DNA of 64,000 bases, taken from assembly GCA_022749755.1 (NCBI GenBank), contig CM040443.1, positions 13,841,744 to 13,905,743 of the forward strand, read 5' to 3'. The notes below the pieces were generated by a model. That model was not told the DNA's origin, did not search any database, and was given only the letters and a program-made list of their open reading frames with translations. Shown one piece after another: positions 37,498 through 49,980 of the stretch (position 1 is its first letter; each line of letters opens with the position of its first letter). Both the position numbers and the translations under genes were made by a program. The stretch is from Azadirachta indica. Taxonomy: Eukaryota; Streptophyta; Magnoliopsida; Sapindales; Meliaceae.

Positions 37498-40400
37498 CCT
37501 AAAAGAAGCTTGCATGCTACTAGAGAAGCTTTAAACCCCTGTAGTTGAATCAACTTATTCGCTCTTATGTTACTAGTGTATTTCAAAAAGAAGACAAATG
37601 TGAGGAATTCAACAAGAAGCCAGAAGGTCAATCTCTTTCAAATATACATGTATTCTGGCAATATAATGAAGTATTACTAACTTTGGTTTGATGTCGTAGC
37701 ACTTTTTCCCTCTATTGGCTTTAGTAGCAACTAGTAGCCCTTTGGACTAGCTAAGGTGCCAATTAGTCCTTCGCTTTGAAATCGCCTTCCTTCTTCCATA
37801 GTCTGATGGTAAGACTGCTATTTGAAACAATATGTTATAAGGCTTATGTTATCATTTTGATTTAAAGAAGCTAGCACCAAGGCTATAAGCATGCAGGGGT
37901 GTAAGCTAAAGAATTTACTTTAATTGACTCAGTTTTTTCAATATGGTTTGGAGGTGACTAACTTGAATGTTAACGGTTGCAACCAGCCTATGTAACCCAT
38001 GGAAGCAAAGCAACCATTACTTGGTCTTCTTTTCATATAAACTACCACTTTTGAATTGATATATTATGAGTGAACAATATTGATCCTCATTCCTCTATAT
38101 ATAGTTTCCTTTTAGAGGGTTTTTATAGTGGTTTACTGCAATAGAGTTTTTTCATTTAGAGCCCTTGGAAAGAAAGTTGTGAATCCTCAATCCTAGCTAG
38201 TGTGATCTTTCAAATTAAGATTTCTATGTGGATTAGTTATAAATTTACCATACTGTAAAGAAAAGAATGCATTTTTTTTTCGAACATTGAGAAGGTTAGC
38301 TTCGTTTTCCTAATTCGGTGTTAACACTTAACTGATCGAAGGACCTACTTATTTAACTAGTTTCAATCGAGCTTTCAGTAGACTAAGAAGCATTCATTTG
38401 ACTCTTTTATATCTGTGAACTCTTTTGTTCTTTGCGTCAATTCTCTTTATCAATAAAGCTTGGCAAACTTGAAGTTTTGTTAAGTAAGAAGGTTCATTAA
38501 AAAATGATATTAAGTAAATTAATGTAGGCTAATGTAAAGTTCTATAGGAATATAAAGTACTTAATGGTCCTGCTTAATAGCCACTATCTTTTTTGCCATT
38601 TCAAATTGGGAAAAAGATCGATTTCTTCATGTTGAGCCCATGGTCCTCAAACCCCTTTACATTATTCAACTCTTTTTGTAAGCTAACTCTTTTCAATCAA
38701 TCGCTTTCATTCGTAATATATTAGTTAGGAATTAGATGCTCTCTAATGAAGGGCCTAGCTACTAAAGTAGTTAATCCACTCGATAAAGCAGTTAGAGATG
38801 AAGATGTAGAGTCTGATACACCCCTCATCTCAGTAAAGAAGAGGTGGATATGTAGGCCCCTCATTAGGTTAAAGCTTCCTATTTCTTATTCGTTCATTTC
38901 TCTAGAGTAAGGGAATCGAAATCATGGTTTGGTTCTTAGGGCCTCATATCTATCCCTCGTCTAATTTGAAGATAGGTTAATGGACATTAGATATGTGATA
39001 ATTCTTGTGGTTTTGGTGAAATTGCCTTTACTCTTAGAGTTTAATACTTGCCTTTTGGTGTCGAATACCTAGTGAGGAGAGAAAGAGTAGAAGACGAAGA
39101 GAGAGAAGATGGTTGCTTAGTAGCAGAAGTTGGGGCAAAGAGAGATAATCAAGCACTTGAGCTCTTTTTTTTCCCTAGTTCATTAAATAAAGTAGGGTGG
39201 CTCCAACTTTACCTCGAAGAGGAAACGAGTTCTTGTTTTAATATGCACCAAGGATTGCTTTAGTCAGTTACAGGGGTGGTTGGTAGGTAGTTTCGATTCT
39301 AGCTCTTAGCTCTAGAGAAGCAAACTTTAATCATAAGGATTTCATTTCATTACACTACTTATTACATCAAACATTCCTCTTTTTACTTCTGACTCTTGTA
39401 CGGAGGGGTCAGGATTCTCTTTCTCAAGGTAGCATCATGGAAATTTAATGAGCGAGACTTACACCGGAACGAAAATAGTAGTGGCACTCCTCATACTTAA
39501 AAGGTCCGACTACACTTAGATCTCTTTTTGTTCTTGATTTATTTACTTGAAGAAATGCAAGTACTTTATAATATCTATTAGGAAGGGAGATATTCAAATA
39601 GAAAAAAATACATAGCCTAACAACTCTACTTACAACTTTTTGAAAAGAACCCAACTCAATAGGAGATAACAATATCTTGCTTCTTTTGGGGAAAAAGATT
39701 ACATATCCTTTGGATCCTTCAATCAACTCAACAAGACAAGATAAATAAGAGTATTTCCTTAAAAAATGTTGATTAACTTTCTTTCTTCTCACTCAAGAAC
39801 TATCTATCTACAAAAAAGTAGCTTTGTCGTAATGCACTAGCATCATTCATTATTTCTACCCTTAAGAAGATCTTAGGTGTTTGAGGTAGTGTCATTCACC
39901 AATTGCGCATGGACAACCCTAAGATAGAGCAGAGAACCAATAGAGTGAGCAGCAAAACACCAATCACACTATAACCTACTGAACCAACTTACATGTGATA
40001 GAGGTGGGAGGGATGAGAAAGGGATCAATCAAAGTGGTAAAGGTAGAGCTGATGTGCTAGTTATAGCTTCACCCTTTATTGAATGATTGAACTAACTTGT
40101 TAAAGAGAAGTGGATTTTATAGATAAATAAGATAAAGCACATAGTTGGGTTAGTGAGTATGACGTTGGTTGATTTCGTGATCATGTACTTGTTTCCATGT
40201 CTTTATGATCTAATGATTATGAGAATACTGCATCATTGGTTATTGGCAAAAGCACAAAAAAATGGAAGAAAGGTCCAATCAATTGCTTGCTTTTAATTTG
40301 GGAAAGACTTCTATATAAAGGGCTTTACGCCCAACTTACTTATGACATTCTAACTCTTGGAAAGGTGAATAATTCAACCATTTGTCTTTCTTTCATCTTT
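37497..40400. other. 2.9 kb stretch of different base composition, unit 2
   Basis: Counterpart of 14640-17880. It carries the longest open frame of the stretch, 115 codons on the minus strand at 39445-39792. Its product matches no family I can name, and the unit 1 copy of the same region (about 16950-17290) is interrupted, so I do not call it a gene. Many differences from unit 1 look like C-to-T or G-to-A changes, which fits decay of methylated, inactive DNA. Confidence 0.4.
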
Positions 40401-41157
40401 TATCTTATCTCACTAAACTAATTTTTTGAGATAGCATACACATAATTTTAGAAAATAAGTTTGGTTGACATGTTTTCAAGAATAATTTTGAATACAATCC
40501 TAATATCTAGTTTGAAACCTGAAAAAGAAAGTTGTTTCCCACAGTTTGTTTTGAGAAAAGTTTTATATTATATACCAAATACACTTCTAGTACAACTTAA
40601 CCTAAATTACGAACCCAGAAACCAACATGCAATGTAAATAAAAAAAATCAACATGTAAGTAATTTATTCGCATTATAATCACGTTTTCACATAATATTAT
40701 CCACCAATTTCATATTTATCCACTTAGAACAAAAAAACACCAAAATAGTATTCAAAACCCTAACCCATATTCGAAATAAAAATGCAACACATTTTCAAAT
40801 TATGTTTCTTTTCATAAAATCATCCTCATAATATATCAAGAATGCGTTATATGCTAAAAAGAAAACACAAGAATGAGTTTTACCTATTTCAGCTTGAACC
40901 ATATCTGTAACCCATTTGAATGACTCGAAATTCTCAACTAACCACCTCAAAAACCATCGTTACAACCTTGAAAACCTTGAACATTGCAACCGACATTATC
41001 GTCAATGGAAGTTTTCACAGTAAAACTTGCACTAACAAGAGAAAATAAGAGTTCTTTTAGTTCTTGATAAAATGAATGAAGGAAGTACCAAATGAATTGT
41101 AAGGATTTCTTTGTTATTTTTATTTTCTATTTTCTATTTTAGTAAAATTACTAAATT

Positions 41158-41663
41158 ACCCTCTAAACTGTAATAGTAAACTAACGAACATTTAATACCA
41201 TGGGATATTTGTCTATTTTGTCAAACTTGAGGGGTGATATTTATTTTTTAGTAAACATTAAGGGTTATCTGTCAATTTTTCAAATATAAATAATATAATA
41301 CATATCATCCAAATATTATTTGGAATTTATTTTAGTTGAATCTGTTATAAATTAATATAATGATAATAAATTTTTAAAAATATTAATAATAATTTAGAGA
41401 CTAATTATTAGAAATATTTAAATATATAATTATTAAAAAAATAATTCATAGGGTGTATTAGTTATAATCTATTAATAATTAAGTTAAAATAGTCAATTCA
41501 TATGTTTTCTAAAATATAAGAGTAAAATAGTTATTTTTTATGATTGTATAGTAATTCAGGAAAATATCTATTTATTTGGCCAAACGTGAAGAGGTATATT
41601 TTTTTCCTCAAATATTAGATGGTATCCATCTATCCCACACACATCATGGGGTATTTGTCAATT

Positions 41664-41665
<2 letters not shown>
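41158..41665. mobile_element. Truncated copy of a long-TIR MITE family, unit 2
   Basis: Counterpart of 18650-19110, with about 50 extra bases near 41215-41280 (CTTGAGGGGTGATATTTATT...). Its right end GGGGTATTTGTCAATTTCTC runs into a (CT)n(TA)n microsatellite. Confidence 0.6.

Positions 41666-41716
<51 letters not shown>
41664..41716. repeat. (CT)n(TA)n compound microsatellite
   Basis: About eleven CT units followed by about fifteen TA units. Unit 1 has only the TA part at 19108-19130. Confidence 0.9.
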
Positions 41717-41718
<2 letters not shown>

Positions 41719-42007
41719 TTTGAACTTCGTCAAAACTACTATCCGTATAATTAACGATACAAATCACTTTTTTTTATCTCCATATCAATGAAATTACATC
41801 TTTATTACATGCAAAGACCAATTGACAAATTCCACAACCAAGACTTAGGATTGACTTGCATGTCAAATAAATAAATTTTCTTTTCTTTTCTTTTTTCTGT
41901 TTTTCAAAAATTTTCTCTTTTCCTTCTCTTTATATTTTCCCTACTCAAGAAATATACGTTATGGTTAGGGAATAACAAAATTACTAATATTCTAAATTTT
42001 ATAAGTG

Positions 42008-42222
42008 TTTTTATCAAATATAGTGTCTTAAACTATTAGACATGCTTTTAGAGTTATTTGAATAATTTTACTAAATATTTTGCATTTTAAAAGCATTTTA
42101 TTAAGTATGGTTTTTAAACATGCTTTAGAGTTATATGAATAATTTTAAAGTTTAAAATCATCTTTAAAATTATTCATATATCTCTAAAAGCATATTTATG
42201 ACACCATATTTAATAAAATAAA
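42008..42222. mobile_element. Fold-back MITE with a strong hairpin, unit 2
   Basis: Counterpart of 19428-19655. Central arms ATGAATAATTTTAAAG and CTTTAAAATTATTCAT surround an 11-base loop and extend outward through ATGCTTTAGAG / CTCTAAAAGCAT. The outer ends TTTTTATCAAATATAGTGTC and GACACCATATTTAATAAAAT are also inverted. Confidence 0.65.
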
Positions 42223-43103
42223 GATTTTATCTATATTTATAGATATATAGTTTAAAAATTTTTGAAAAGACCAAAAAGAAAGTTGATTTATATATCTATT
42301 TTTATTTGATAAGACAATTTGAATTAATCTAATAGGAATTATTAATATTTAGATTCTATATCCTAAAGTCTATTCTGAAAGAAATTTAATTTTTAGAGAA
42401 GAAAAGCAAAGACATAATTATTTTGCTAATAAAAATAAAAATCTTCAGTGCTAATCAATCAAGCTTACAGGTCATCCACATGTCAAACTAATCCGATTTG
42501 AGAGCTACAAAAAATGCATCAATATCAATGCTAGCTTTAAAGGGAACACCTTTCTCTTAATTAGTTGTTTTGTTACACTTACAGGGTGCTATTTATTAAT
42601 TTGAAATAAATTTATCTAATTGTAATTTTGACAAGCTTAAGGGAGGTATCTGTTAATTTCTTATAATTTTATTTCTTAATAACATATTTATTTTATTAAT
42701 TAATTTATTTATTTAGTAACATCTGAATTTTAAACCCTCTTGCCTTTTTTTTTGGCCGTCCCTCTTTATCTTCTGTCTTTCGCTTTTGGCAGTCTTTCTT
42801 TTTTCAATTCTTATATTCCTTCAATTAATCAAAAAAAAAAAAATCTACTTATAGTAAGTATTTTTTCTTATTTATATATGAATAAATTTTTTATATTTTA
42901 TTAATTATTTATACGTGAATATTCATTTCATATATATATATATATATATATGAAGAAAGATCAATAACTTCATATTTTTATATTTTTTATTAACTTTTAA
43001 ATTAAAGTATGTGTGAAAGGTAGAGATTCAATAAAATAAAATATAATAAATATTTTATATTGATTTATTAAAATCTTTTATATCTTTTAAGTTTTTTTTT
43101 TTT

Positions 43104-44214
43104 AAAGAAAATTGGTAGATAATTCTTAGGACATTGGAAAATGGTTGATACCCCCTCTGGTGCTTTGAAAATGGCAGATACCTCCCTCAACTATTAGCAA
43201 ATTGTAAATATTCTTAGAAATTACTAAGCATTTATATAAAATAAGTATTTTACCTTTATATATTTAGAAGATATATTAATTGATAATTTAACCTAATTGT
43301 TAATATATAATAACCAATATACCTTTATGATTTATTTTTTAAAGTATGTATTCAATATTTTTTATAATTAGTCTCTAAAAAATTATTAATATTTTAAATA
43401 ATTTCATTATCATTACATTAATTTATAATGCAATAATCTAAAATAAATTCCAAATAATATTTGAATTATATGAATTATATTATTTACATTTTTAGAATAT
43501 TTTTGATAAATAAATGTGCTATATTGAATATTTAGAATTTATATATCAAAAATATTACAAATAATATATTCATGAAATCGAAATATTAGTGTGGATTTAT
43601 TTTAATTTTTTGTGTAATTTATAATTTTGAGAATATTTATATAATTTATACATAATTATATTAATTTAAAAATAAAATAACTTAAATAATTTATGTAATT
43701 TATAATTAAATATACTTAATTTATAACACGATCAATTAAAATGAAACCCAAATAATATTTGTATTCTATGAATTATATTATTTATAAATTTGAGAATATT
43801 TATATAATTTATACATAACTCTATTTATTTATAAATAAAATAATTTAAATAATTTATATAATCTATTATGAAATATTCTCAAAGAATATTGAATGTTATT
43901 ATTATAATAACAATAAAATTATTTAAAATATTAATATTAATTTAGAGTCTAATTGTAAAAGTGTAAGATACAAATTATTAAAAAATAAATCATAAGAGTA
44001 TATTGGTTGTTATGTATTAATAACTTGGTTAAAATGATTAATTAATATCTTTCTAAAATATAAGAGTAAAATAATCATCTTATATAAATGCATAGTACTT
44101 CAGGGAGTATTTACCGTTTACCAATAGTTGAAGGGAGGTATCTGCCTTTTTCAAAACATGAGGAGGTATATGTTATTTTCTGATACTGTGGAAGTATCTA
44201 TTAATTTCCCTTTT
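43104..44214. mobile_element. 1.1 kb MITE with long TIRs, unit 2
   Basis: Counterpart of 20470-21580, with the same arms (AAAGAAAATTGGTAGATAAT ... GAAGTATCTATTAATTTCCC). It is directly followed by the left arm of the larger element at 44240. Confidence 0.75.
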
Positions 44215-45812
44215 GGGAGAATAACATATAAACTCCCACTTTATTACATGAATAACACCTATACCTCCACTTTGAAAATAATTGTCAAACACAATTCTTC
44301 TGTTACTTTTTTCCATTACAGTTAGCAATCTCAAGGGTATAATAGATTTTTTAAATAAAAAATAATAAACATTAAATAATATAAATGGGTATAATAGTCC
44401 CTACAAATAATAAATAAACAATAAATATTTTAAATAAAATATAATAAAAATAAATAAAAAAATATATTATATTTAATAAGAATATACAATACAAAATAAA
44501 AAACCCTAATCTCCCATTTTTTTTCTCCTCTTCTTCTCCTTCTCTTTGCCATGGCTTCTTTTGCTTTCTTTCTTTCTTTTTTCTTCTTGTTTCCATCTTC
44601 TTTAGTCACAAAATCCTTTATTCCTTTCTTTTTATTTCTAGCTTCGTCAATCACAAAAATACTGAAACTCTAAATCTAAAAACCAAAGCCAATCTTCACT
44701 TCTCATGTTACATGCCATCCAAAACTTCTCCTACAGCTATAAGTCTGCCAACTGGACCTAACCTTCTTTACCATAGTGAAACCCCCTACTAGCCCTTAAG
44801 CTCTTAGCCTCTCAACCTCCCATGGCTGTTGGTTTTGTTTACATGAATTTTCATTTTGTATGCAGTTGTTCTGCTTGTTTATAGAAATTGAATGCTTTTT
44901 ACGTCTATGCAATGATATTTTTCTTACTCTTTTTTCATATAATTAGTATTGGTTTGTATAAACTAGAGAAATTTCTATATCAATAATCTATAGGGAAATA
45001 ACCAAAAATACTCCTCTTTTAAGGAAAAATTTTAAAAATACCCTCCCTCAAAATTTTGTTCAAATATACCGTATTTCCACCATTCGGCCCAAAATACCCT
45101 TTTTATCAAAAAAATTACCTAAACTTATAATACCTTAATTCATCACCTTCGAGTAGCGTTTAGTTTCGATTCAAATTCACATTCAAGCACCATCAACATC
45201 AGAGTTGATTGTTGATCGAGTTTGTGGAAGGCAATTGGAAGGGCAGGTTAGGTTTTTTTGTCGGAAAACTTTGATTTCGGACTAAACATTGTAGAAATTT
45301 AATTTTTAGCATGGTTAGGTGTTAAAATGTGTGAATATATGTGCAATAAATGATGCTTCGTTGTTGATTTTATGTGAATTTGTTGGTGGATTTTGTGTTG
45401 GTTCGATGTGATCGATGATTGGGTGGATTTTGTGTTGGTTCGAAAATGTACCTTCGAGCATGAAGCGAAAATAGGCTTCGAACATAAGAACATCTTCGAG
45501 CAACAATGGGCTTGAAGGTCTTAGTTTCTAGCATGAAGTTTCAGTTTCAACAGAATTTAAGAAGCTTTATGCTTGAACCTCAACTTTCGAGCATTTTCGA
45601 GTAAGAAGGATTTTTAGAGTTTCAAGTTAGAAGCATTTTAAACTTTCTAGCATAAACCTTCGCCCAGTTTCGAGTACACGTGTAGAATCTTCTTTTTGTG
45701 CATTATGATATTTATTTATGCATATTTAATTAAATTTTGTAAGTTATAAATTTAATTGAGGGTTACCAATGTTAAATACATATTAATTTGAAATTGTAAG
45801 CAACATGGTAAC

Positions 45813-47390
45813 GTTGAGAAGACATTGAAAATCATAAAGGCAAACCAATTTGAAGCTATGGTGACATCTATGTCTCACCTTCGTGATTTGAAGGTGATTC
45901 GGGAGAAGCTGATATTGAAGCAGCAGCGATTATTCAGTTAGACGTGCCTGGGCTATTTCTTGGACCTTAACTTGACATTTTCGGGTAACTTTGTCCACCA
46001 CATGATTATGCATGAGGTTGAAACTGATGACGCTAAGCATGAGCTTTGGTATATTATTGGAGGCACTACCATTAGATTTTCTTAGATTGAGTTCGCATTG
46101 GTTATCGGTTTGAGGTTTTGACCATTTCCTGAAGTGGTTTCATAGAGCGATCGCCTTAGGTACCAGTATTTCGGTAGGTTTACTTTCATCCCATTGAACA
46201 CAATTCAGAGTGTTTACGAAGAGATGGACTTGCTCGGATACCAAACCTTGATGCAGTGAACCTTTCATTATATTACCTGATCAAGCATATTTTGATAAGG
46301 CGAGGCAACAAATACACTTTTGACATATGGCTCATGTTGATTATCGATGATTTAGATGAGTTTGACCAATTTCTATGGGGCTCCCTTACTTGATTGTATA
46401 CCTATTAGTGTTTGAGTCGTAGTATAAGAGGGTAGGTAGCTCACTTTAAGCAAAAATCAGTAGAGGCCAAGGCTGAAAGGAAGACACATGTGAACCAGTA
46501 TAACTTAGAGGGTTTTCCAATAATATTCTAGGTATTATGATGTTTTTGTTACTCACTTAATTGTTTTAATTGCTTTTAAGAAATGTATTAGACAGTGATG
46601 TTTAAATTGACAGCGTTACATTGTTTTTCAAGTATGGAAGTATAAGACCATATCAACAGCGAGTTTGGAGTTTGACCTACGCATCAACGATCGGCTCCAA
46701 TGTATGCTGCGTTGGTGTTTGAAGTCAAAGTGTATTCAGACATTGGACATAAATAAATTTACATTCAAGCCTATAGGAGTAAGTTAACTTAAAACACAAT
46801 GAGTAATTTGTATACTATTATGTTATTTTTTTTAAGGCTTGTTACTTTTGAATTGTGATACAGGCAGTTCTTATTGTATTATGATTGTTAGAACCCATAG
46901 CAACTTAGCAAGCCATGTCGTACATTAGGCAGGTGCTTGAGCTGATTGGAGATGCATCGTTCATAGATGCACCCACAAATGAGGATGCTGATGAGCCCAT
47001 GGTAGAGGATGCCAACATCAGTTCCCCATCGGCCCATGATGACGTTGTGCCTATGATGTTGAGACTGTTGAAACCTCTATGCCTCCTGCCTATGTTGCGC
47101 ATGCCACTACGGTGTCTTCACCACCACCGATGAATGAAAATAAGGTATACATTATTGATGAAAAAATTTTCAATTTGAATACACGATCCGTTGAATGTTC
47201 TTTGGATATTTATACTCAGGCCTAGTATGTTTCTACCCAGCATCATCCACGGCCTCGCCATGGCAAGAGATAGATGGTGAATTGCGTAGACTTTTCACTC
47301 GATGATGGATTAAGCTACATGGCTGATGATGACTCCTTGGCCCAGGGCGACACAGGTCTGGGCATTGGAGATCCTCATTGACTGGACATT
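45813..47390 (+). pseudogene. Decayed DUF1985-domain gene inside the MULE
   Basis: Read from 45813, one frame gives an almost unbroken domain signature interrupted by at least six stop codons: NFVHHMIMHEVETDDAKHEL, then WYIIGGTTIRFS, IEFALVIGL and RLRYQYFGRFTF. The HELWYIIGG...RFS.IEFALVIGL pattern (46041-46105) is characteristic of DUF1985, a plant domain found next to Ulp1-type SUMO protease domains in proteins carried by Kaonashi/KIT-type MULEs. A likely intron lies at about 46777-46864. Downstream, 46915-47060 encodes an acidic low-complexity stretch. I see no Ulp1 catalytic region. The gene is certainly inactive. Confidence 0.82.
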
Positions 47391-47894
47391 GAGACACACC
47401 TGAGATTATTGCGGTGTGATTTCATTACCTTCAGCTCCAAACAAAATAGTGCTGCATAGCATCAACATGATATACTTGTTAGCCTGATTAATGAGCTCCT
47501 CAGCCTGCTTTGCTCCATTGTTCATCCTAAGGCCCAGATATGATCATCTGCTGCATAGGTACCTTTCTACGATTATAAAAATAATTTTAGGGATATCAGC
47601 TGTGCTTAGTATTATGAAGGATTGTATGTATATTGTGGATTGGGGTTTTAACTGCCATGCCTGAGGCATTGGCTAGATTGGATTATTGTTATGGAAGTGT
47701 TATATGTATGCACAAAACAACATTACTTCTCTCCTAACGTGAAATCACAACCATTTGAAAACCGTTCTCATGAACCTCCAAACCGAATAACAATCATAAC
47801 TTGTCTAGCCATCACTGTAAAATTCCAAAATAATATATTATTTTGTTGTATCATAAAAATCAAAAATAAATTTTTTAAGAGTGAGATTCGATAC

Positions 47895-48130
47895 ATATAA
47901 TCGAGTAAGGAAAAATCTGTCCTTACTCAAAACTAATTATTGAGTAAAGTTAAATTTGGTCTTACTTGACAGTTAATTTCGAGTAAATTGATTAACAGTA
48001 AGTTTTGAGTAAAGTAATAATTCTCCTTACTTGAAACTTGCTGTCGAGTAAGGTCTGATTTCACCTTACTCGATAGTACTCATGCTTTAATTGAAAGCTG
48101 GTTTCAGGTAAAGTGCTCGAAACTAATTTT
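47895..48130. repeat. Sub-terminal repeat cluster of the MULE
   Basis: Five or more alternating copies of GAGTAAGG/GAGTAAAG and their complement CCTTACTC/CTTACTTG, spaced 20-40 bases apart. These clusters near MULE ends are candidate transposase-binding sites. Confidence 0.65.
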
Positions 48131-48510
48131 TGAGTTAGACATTCGAGCATGACAGAAAAAGTCAGATTCAAACTCTACAAAATCTTATTTTCAAGTGAGA
48201 TCAACTACCAAATATACTTACTCTAAAATATAGGTTGTAAATTGAATAAAAAATGATTTACTATCAAGAATTAATTAAAATTAATACATTTTGCACAACA
48301 TTATGAATTTTGATTGAGAAGCTCGATTGAAGAAGAAGAAGAAAAAGAAGAAAACAAAGTGAAATGCAGTGTTTTTAATCATGTGGGCATGAGGGCATTT
48401 TTGTTCGAAATGGTAAAATTTGGACATATTTGATTGAAATATTTTGAAGAGGGTATTTTTGAATTTTTTATGGCAAATAAGGACATTTTTAGTTATTTCC
48501 CTAATCAATA

Positions 48511-49971
48511 TATATATATATATATATATAGTGTTTTTCTTTGTTGGAAAGTTCATAGCTTTTTGGTTCAATATTCTAGGAATGTTTGGATTTAGTAGAA
48601 ATTTGATGATAATCATGAACATTTCACCAATTTAGGGATAATTTCACCAATTTTAAATTTGCTAATTAATTATTCATGTGAATGAAGCAACAAAGTGAAA
48701 ACTTGCAAAAAATTTTCCAAGTCTTATTTTTCTATATTAGTTTTTCATTTGGGAATCAAAATTGCCTTCTAATTAGCTGGTTTTACTTGAAAAAATATTT
48801 GGTGATACAAAAGAAAATATCACCAAACAAGGAGGCAAATCATTCTTATTCTTGGACATTTTTTTTTGTATGATCGGATATTTGATTAAATACATTTGTT
48901 GTTAATTTAATTTAATTTTTAGTTAAGAATATATATAATTGTAATAATTAAAAAAAGAATTGTTAATTTTATTTTGGATATAAAAAAATTTTAATTGTTT
49001 CCATTTTAAAAATATGTTAAGTAATATTTTGTTTATATAATTTGTTTATATTTAATAATTTATTTTTTTATATTTTTAGAAAAAAATTAGATAATTATTG
49101 ATTTGAACATTAGTTTATTTATATACAATAAAATAAAATAGAATTTGAAATTGAAAATAAAATTTCCCTCTACTTTGAGTTCAAATAATTTGAATTACAT
49201 TATTATAAATGTAATTAATAAATAATGCAATATACTTTATATTTAATGGGTCAAAGGGATATTTTTGCTATTCTATTGGTCAATATGGATCAAAAGGGCA
49301 TTTGGGTTATTATAACCATTAATATGTTTAAAAAGTTAATATTAACGGAAAAAAATAATGAAAGGGATGTGTTTGACAATTATTTTTAAAGTTGGGGTAT
49401 AGGTATTATCCATGATATGTCGTTCTCTCTTTCCTTTTTTTCATTTTCTAACTTGGTGATTCGTAAATCTCTCTTTTACTTTTTCATTTCTTTACAACAT
49501 TTCTCTTATTTTTTTGTCTTCTTAATTATGTTTTCTCTCTCTCAAAGTTTTTTTTTTAATTCTAATGTTAAAAAACTCAAAAATTTATTATTTTATAAAT
49601 ATATATTAAAAAATGTAAAATTTAGATATCATTATTATTTTATACAAAGATATATAGACATATATATAATATTGAAATACTATTAAGCAATCCAAGAGAG
49701 GGGACAGGTGAAATGGATTTCTAAAAAATTAATTACTACAAATTAAAATTGCAACACAACCACAATATCAATAATGTGCAAAGCTAAATAATAAATAGAG
49801 TAAGGAGAATAAGCACATCAGGATTTATAAGGGTTCAACATAACCTTGTATACATCCAATCCTTCAAGCACCCCTTGAAAATTTTATTGTCAATAAGTCT
49901 TGAACACCTAAGATTTCAAATAAATCAAGAAAACACAATAAGATTTCAAATAAGTCAATAAGTCTTCAACC
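48511..49971. other. AT-rich DNA between MULE and next MITE
   Basis: Includes the right arm of the large element (ending about 49418) and AT-rich DNA without a gene. The stretch 48540-48880 has gene-leader-like composition, possibly the other half of captured host sequence. Short open frames here are not supported by composition or homology. Confidence 0.4.
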
Positions 49972-49980
49972 CTTATAAGT

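Larger units (their letters stand above)
28033..45812 (+). repeat. Tandem segmental duplication, unit 2
   Basis: Right copy of the duplication described at 1-23183. Homology to the visible part of unit 1 starts at 28033 (AATTCAAAAAGTATAATA) because the window begins there. The true unit probably starts near 23184, so it would include the TNL promoter and TIR exon. It ends at CAACATGGTAAC (45812), after which unit 2 continues into the rest of the MULE. Confidence 0.92.
44993..48501 (+). mobile_element. Mutator-like element carrying a DUF1985 gene, 3.5 kb
   Basis: The termini are inverted: GGGAAATAACCAAAAATACT on the left and, reverse-complemented, GGGAAATAACTAAAAATGTC on the right, with imperfect similarity for about 120 bp (TAAAAATACCCTC, CATTTCG/CATTCGG). 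It is flanked by 9-bp target duplications with one mismatch, TAATCTATA (44984-44992) and TAATCAATA (48502-48510), the Mutator hallmark. Sub-terminal zones contain many short repeats: TCGAGCA types at 45140-45690 and GAGTAAGG/CCTTACTC types at 47895-48130. The middle carries a decayed gene with a DUF1985 domain. No transposase is present, so this copy is non-autonomous. Confidence 0.88.
44240..49418. mobile_element. Large inverted-repeat element hosting a nested MULE
   Basis: The left arm ACATGAATAACACCTATACC with TTTGAAAATAATTGTCAAAC (44246-44290) is matched, inverted, by TTTGACAATTATTTTTAAAG with GGTATAGGTATTATCCATGA (49373-49414). A second block CTTCTGTTACTTTTTTCCAT corresponds to GGAAAAAAATAATG. 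The MULE at 44993-48501 lies inside it. The DNA between the left arm and the MULE (44500-44980) contains AAACCCTAATCTCCCAT and CCATGGCTTCTTTTGC, gene-leader-like sequence that could be captured host DNA. The pairing is convincing but the exact ends and target duplication are not fixed. Confidence 0.5.

Noticed and set aside
39445..39792. 115-codon minus-strand frame in the unit 2 copy of the compositionally distinct stretch
   Set aside because: The equivalent region in unit 1 is interrupted, and the product matches no family I recognise.
48281..48622. 113-codon minus-strand frame at the right end of the first MULE
   Set aside because: It is composed of terminal-repeat and microsatellite DNA (poly-Phe and Ile-Tyr runs), so it is not a plausible protein.
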